A stretch of 64,000 bases of DNA, from contig JAEMBT020000005.1 of NCBI GenBank assembly GCA_018873245.2, positions 8,604,001 through 8,668,000 on the forward strand, written 5' to 3'. The position numbers and the translations under genes were made by a program. The stretch's first letter is position 1; every line of letters begins with the position of its first letter. Under the pieces are notes generated by a model. It had not been told where the DNA came from. It ran no database searches and was given only the letters and a program-made list of their open reading frames with translations. Shown piece by piece: positions 62,501-64,000 of the stretch. This stretch comes from Archegozetes longisetosus (lineage: Eukaryota > Arthropoda > Arachnida > Sarcoptiformes > Trhypochthoniidae).

Positions 62501-64000
62501 GAGATTAAAAAAACTTTGAAAATTACTCGCGATTGCAAAACTTTTCTCTTTGAACTTGAGGGAATAAGAGCATAATTTCAAATTCTAGATATTCCTTTTT
62601 TACGGATAAAAATAATTATTCACAAAACATTACTTCTGTTCACAAAAGTATCTGTTCGTAAAATATTGAAATCCCTATGGGAGCAATAACAACCCCTCAA
62701 CTATTCCCTCCTGCAACAATTAACAAGTAATATTTTAAAGGTGTACAACTGAATGGGTAAGACAGTTATGCCAATTATCAATAAATAATGATTTGAGTTA
62801 CGCCTTTTTGATTATAGTGTAGAATGAAAGAAATGAAATAGTAGAAGCGACAAAACAACTGTGTATGACTTGATTTATTATTTGATGCCTATGTCAACTA
62901 AAAAATCAAATCTCATCCAAAAAATCTTTATCTTTACTATCTTTTGTCTTCTTTTTAATCTTTTAGATACACTATATTGAAAAAGAAAATATTCTAAATT
63001 TTGTATTGTTTGAGAAAAGTGAACTTCATATTTGGTTCGATTTTGTCTCTACTATTCATCTGTAAGACCTTTACATTAGTAAATGAAATCCCTTATTCTT
63101 TTCCAAACAAATATGTTTTCAAATTTGTAGAAAAACAAAAATGCATACAAACGAAGGATTTTGTGTTCAAGATATATAAGGAAAAGGCTTTCACGTCATT
63201 ATTGATTGAAAGTATGATTTTCAATGAAATACTGCAAATATTGAGAAAAATGGCAAAAAATTGTTGAAAGTGCTCGGACAAAAAGCCAACAGACGATTTT
63301 AGAATCGGCTAGAGGTTTCATGAAAAATAAACTTACTTAATTAGTACAGACTCATGAATTATTGAAGGGGCTTATACATCTTTATTTATTAATGCAGCTC
63401 AAGTTTTCATTTTTTTTTCAACATAACAGCCTGAGGAGTGTTATTTTAGTGTTCACTTAGTTCTCAAATGTTATTTTTCTATTTTTGTCATTTTAGTTCC
63501 ATTTGAAGATAGTCTAAAAGTGAGTCTAATGAGTCTGATGTGATGCTTTAGAATTTTGGTGGTCAGAATTGAGGCAGTCATGTCGAGAATTGGAATAAGG
63601 CATTGAGAAAGAATGCGATAATCCATTTGGAAAAGCAAAAGATTCAAGTGATCGTGCCAAGGCTCTCTATGGCCTCTGCGATACTTCAAAAATATCTTCT
63701 CAAAATGGGATTGAAGTTTATATTTTTCTTCCAAAAACTTTATTGATGTTTGCGTAGAGGCAATAGTTGATTGTGTATAACAGAGTAACAACAATTCAAT
63801 TGAAAAACTTTGTACTCGAAAGTAATGCAATTCTTTTGAGAAGAAATTTGCCATATAGTCAGATACATATCCGAAAATAAAGTAAATATCCTTTCCTTAA
63901 AGAAAACTTTTTGTTATAGAGTAACTGAAAGCAGAATTTGAGCTATAGTTTCTTATTATAGTTTATAAAGGGCTCAAATACTAGTACGCTATTAGTTATG
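56593..64000. other. Gene-free 3' flank
   Basis: No supported gene. Small simple repeats occur (ATAAC x4 at ~58307-58325; TATATATATA near 58785). Open frames at 60836-61135 (plus) and 63471-63854 (minus) lack recognisable domains or flanking exons. Confidence 0.45.

Noticed and set aside
63001..63267. 88-codon frame with a signal-peptide-like start
   Set aside because: It begins with a non-ATG codon and has no domain or conservation clue.
63471..63854. 127-codon minus-strand frame near the window end
   Set aside because: Reads somewhat protein-like but has no motif I can name and no partner exons within the window; left unassigned.
1..64000. CRISPR arrays, operons, rRNA or clear tRNA genes
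   Set aside because: Gene structure is eukaryotic; tandem arrays here have no spacer pattern. No cloverleaf or rRNA segment was recognised by eye, though a covariance search was not possible.

Overview
This 64 kb window is eukaryotic. It is AT-rich (impression from reading, not computed), genes are split by GT-AG introns from 80 bp to 6 kb, and it carries DNA transposon relics, CT microsatellites and minisatellites. An animal is clear, because there are NPRL3, a VPS9-domain protein and two CUB/LDLa membrane proteins. A protostome, probably an arthropod and perhaps a mite-like chelicerate, is inferred from the LEV-10-type proteins and a possible ionotropic-receptor-like fragment. The exact taxon cannot be settled by eye.

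Layout. (1) 1-345: last exon of a VPS9-domain (Rab5-type GEF) gene. (2) 400-4850: a mobile-element-rich stretch with a short MITE, a ~500 bp fold-back element, a hAT relic with a perfect 8 bp target duplication, and a second hAT-type MITE with its own 8 bp duplication. The fold-back and the first hAT element both sit in or against a decayed MOSPD2-like CRAL-TRIO pseudogene on the minus strand. (3) 4854-6793: NPRL3, two exons, complete. (4) 7585-13308: a ten-exon gene for an 881-residue type I membrane protein: signal peptide, five CUB domains, LDLa, transmembrane helix. (5) 15243-16601: an intronless type I membrane protein of unrecognised family. (6) 16.7-42.9 kb: gene-poor DNA with MITEs, dispersed and tandem repeats, two core-promoter-like TATA/initiator pairs and one ORF resembling a divergent ionotropic receptor pore. 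(7) 42912-56119: an eight-exon gene for a 1141-residue protein with signal peptide, LDLa, five CUB domains, LDLa, transmembrane helix and a 75-residue tail. (8) 56.3-64 kb: no convincing gene.

The two CUB genes are same-strand neighbours with the same ectodomain order, so they look like tandem paralogues. The order CUBx5-LDLa-TM is that of nematode LEV-10, a synaptic acetylcholine-receptor clustering protein, which makes a neuronal or synaptic surface role a reasonable but untested inference. In both models every splice junction keeps frame and the summed exon lengths are divisible by three. NPRL3 (GATOR1, amino-acid control of TORC1) and the VPS9 protein (endosomal Rab activation) are conserved housekeeping genes with no evident functional tie to the CUB genes.
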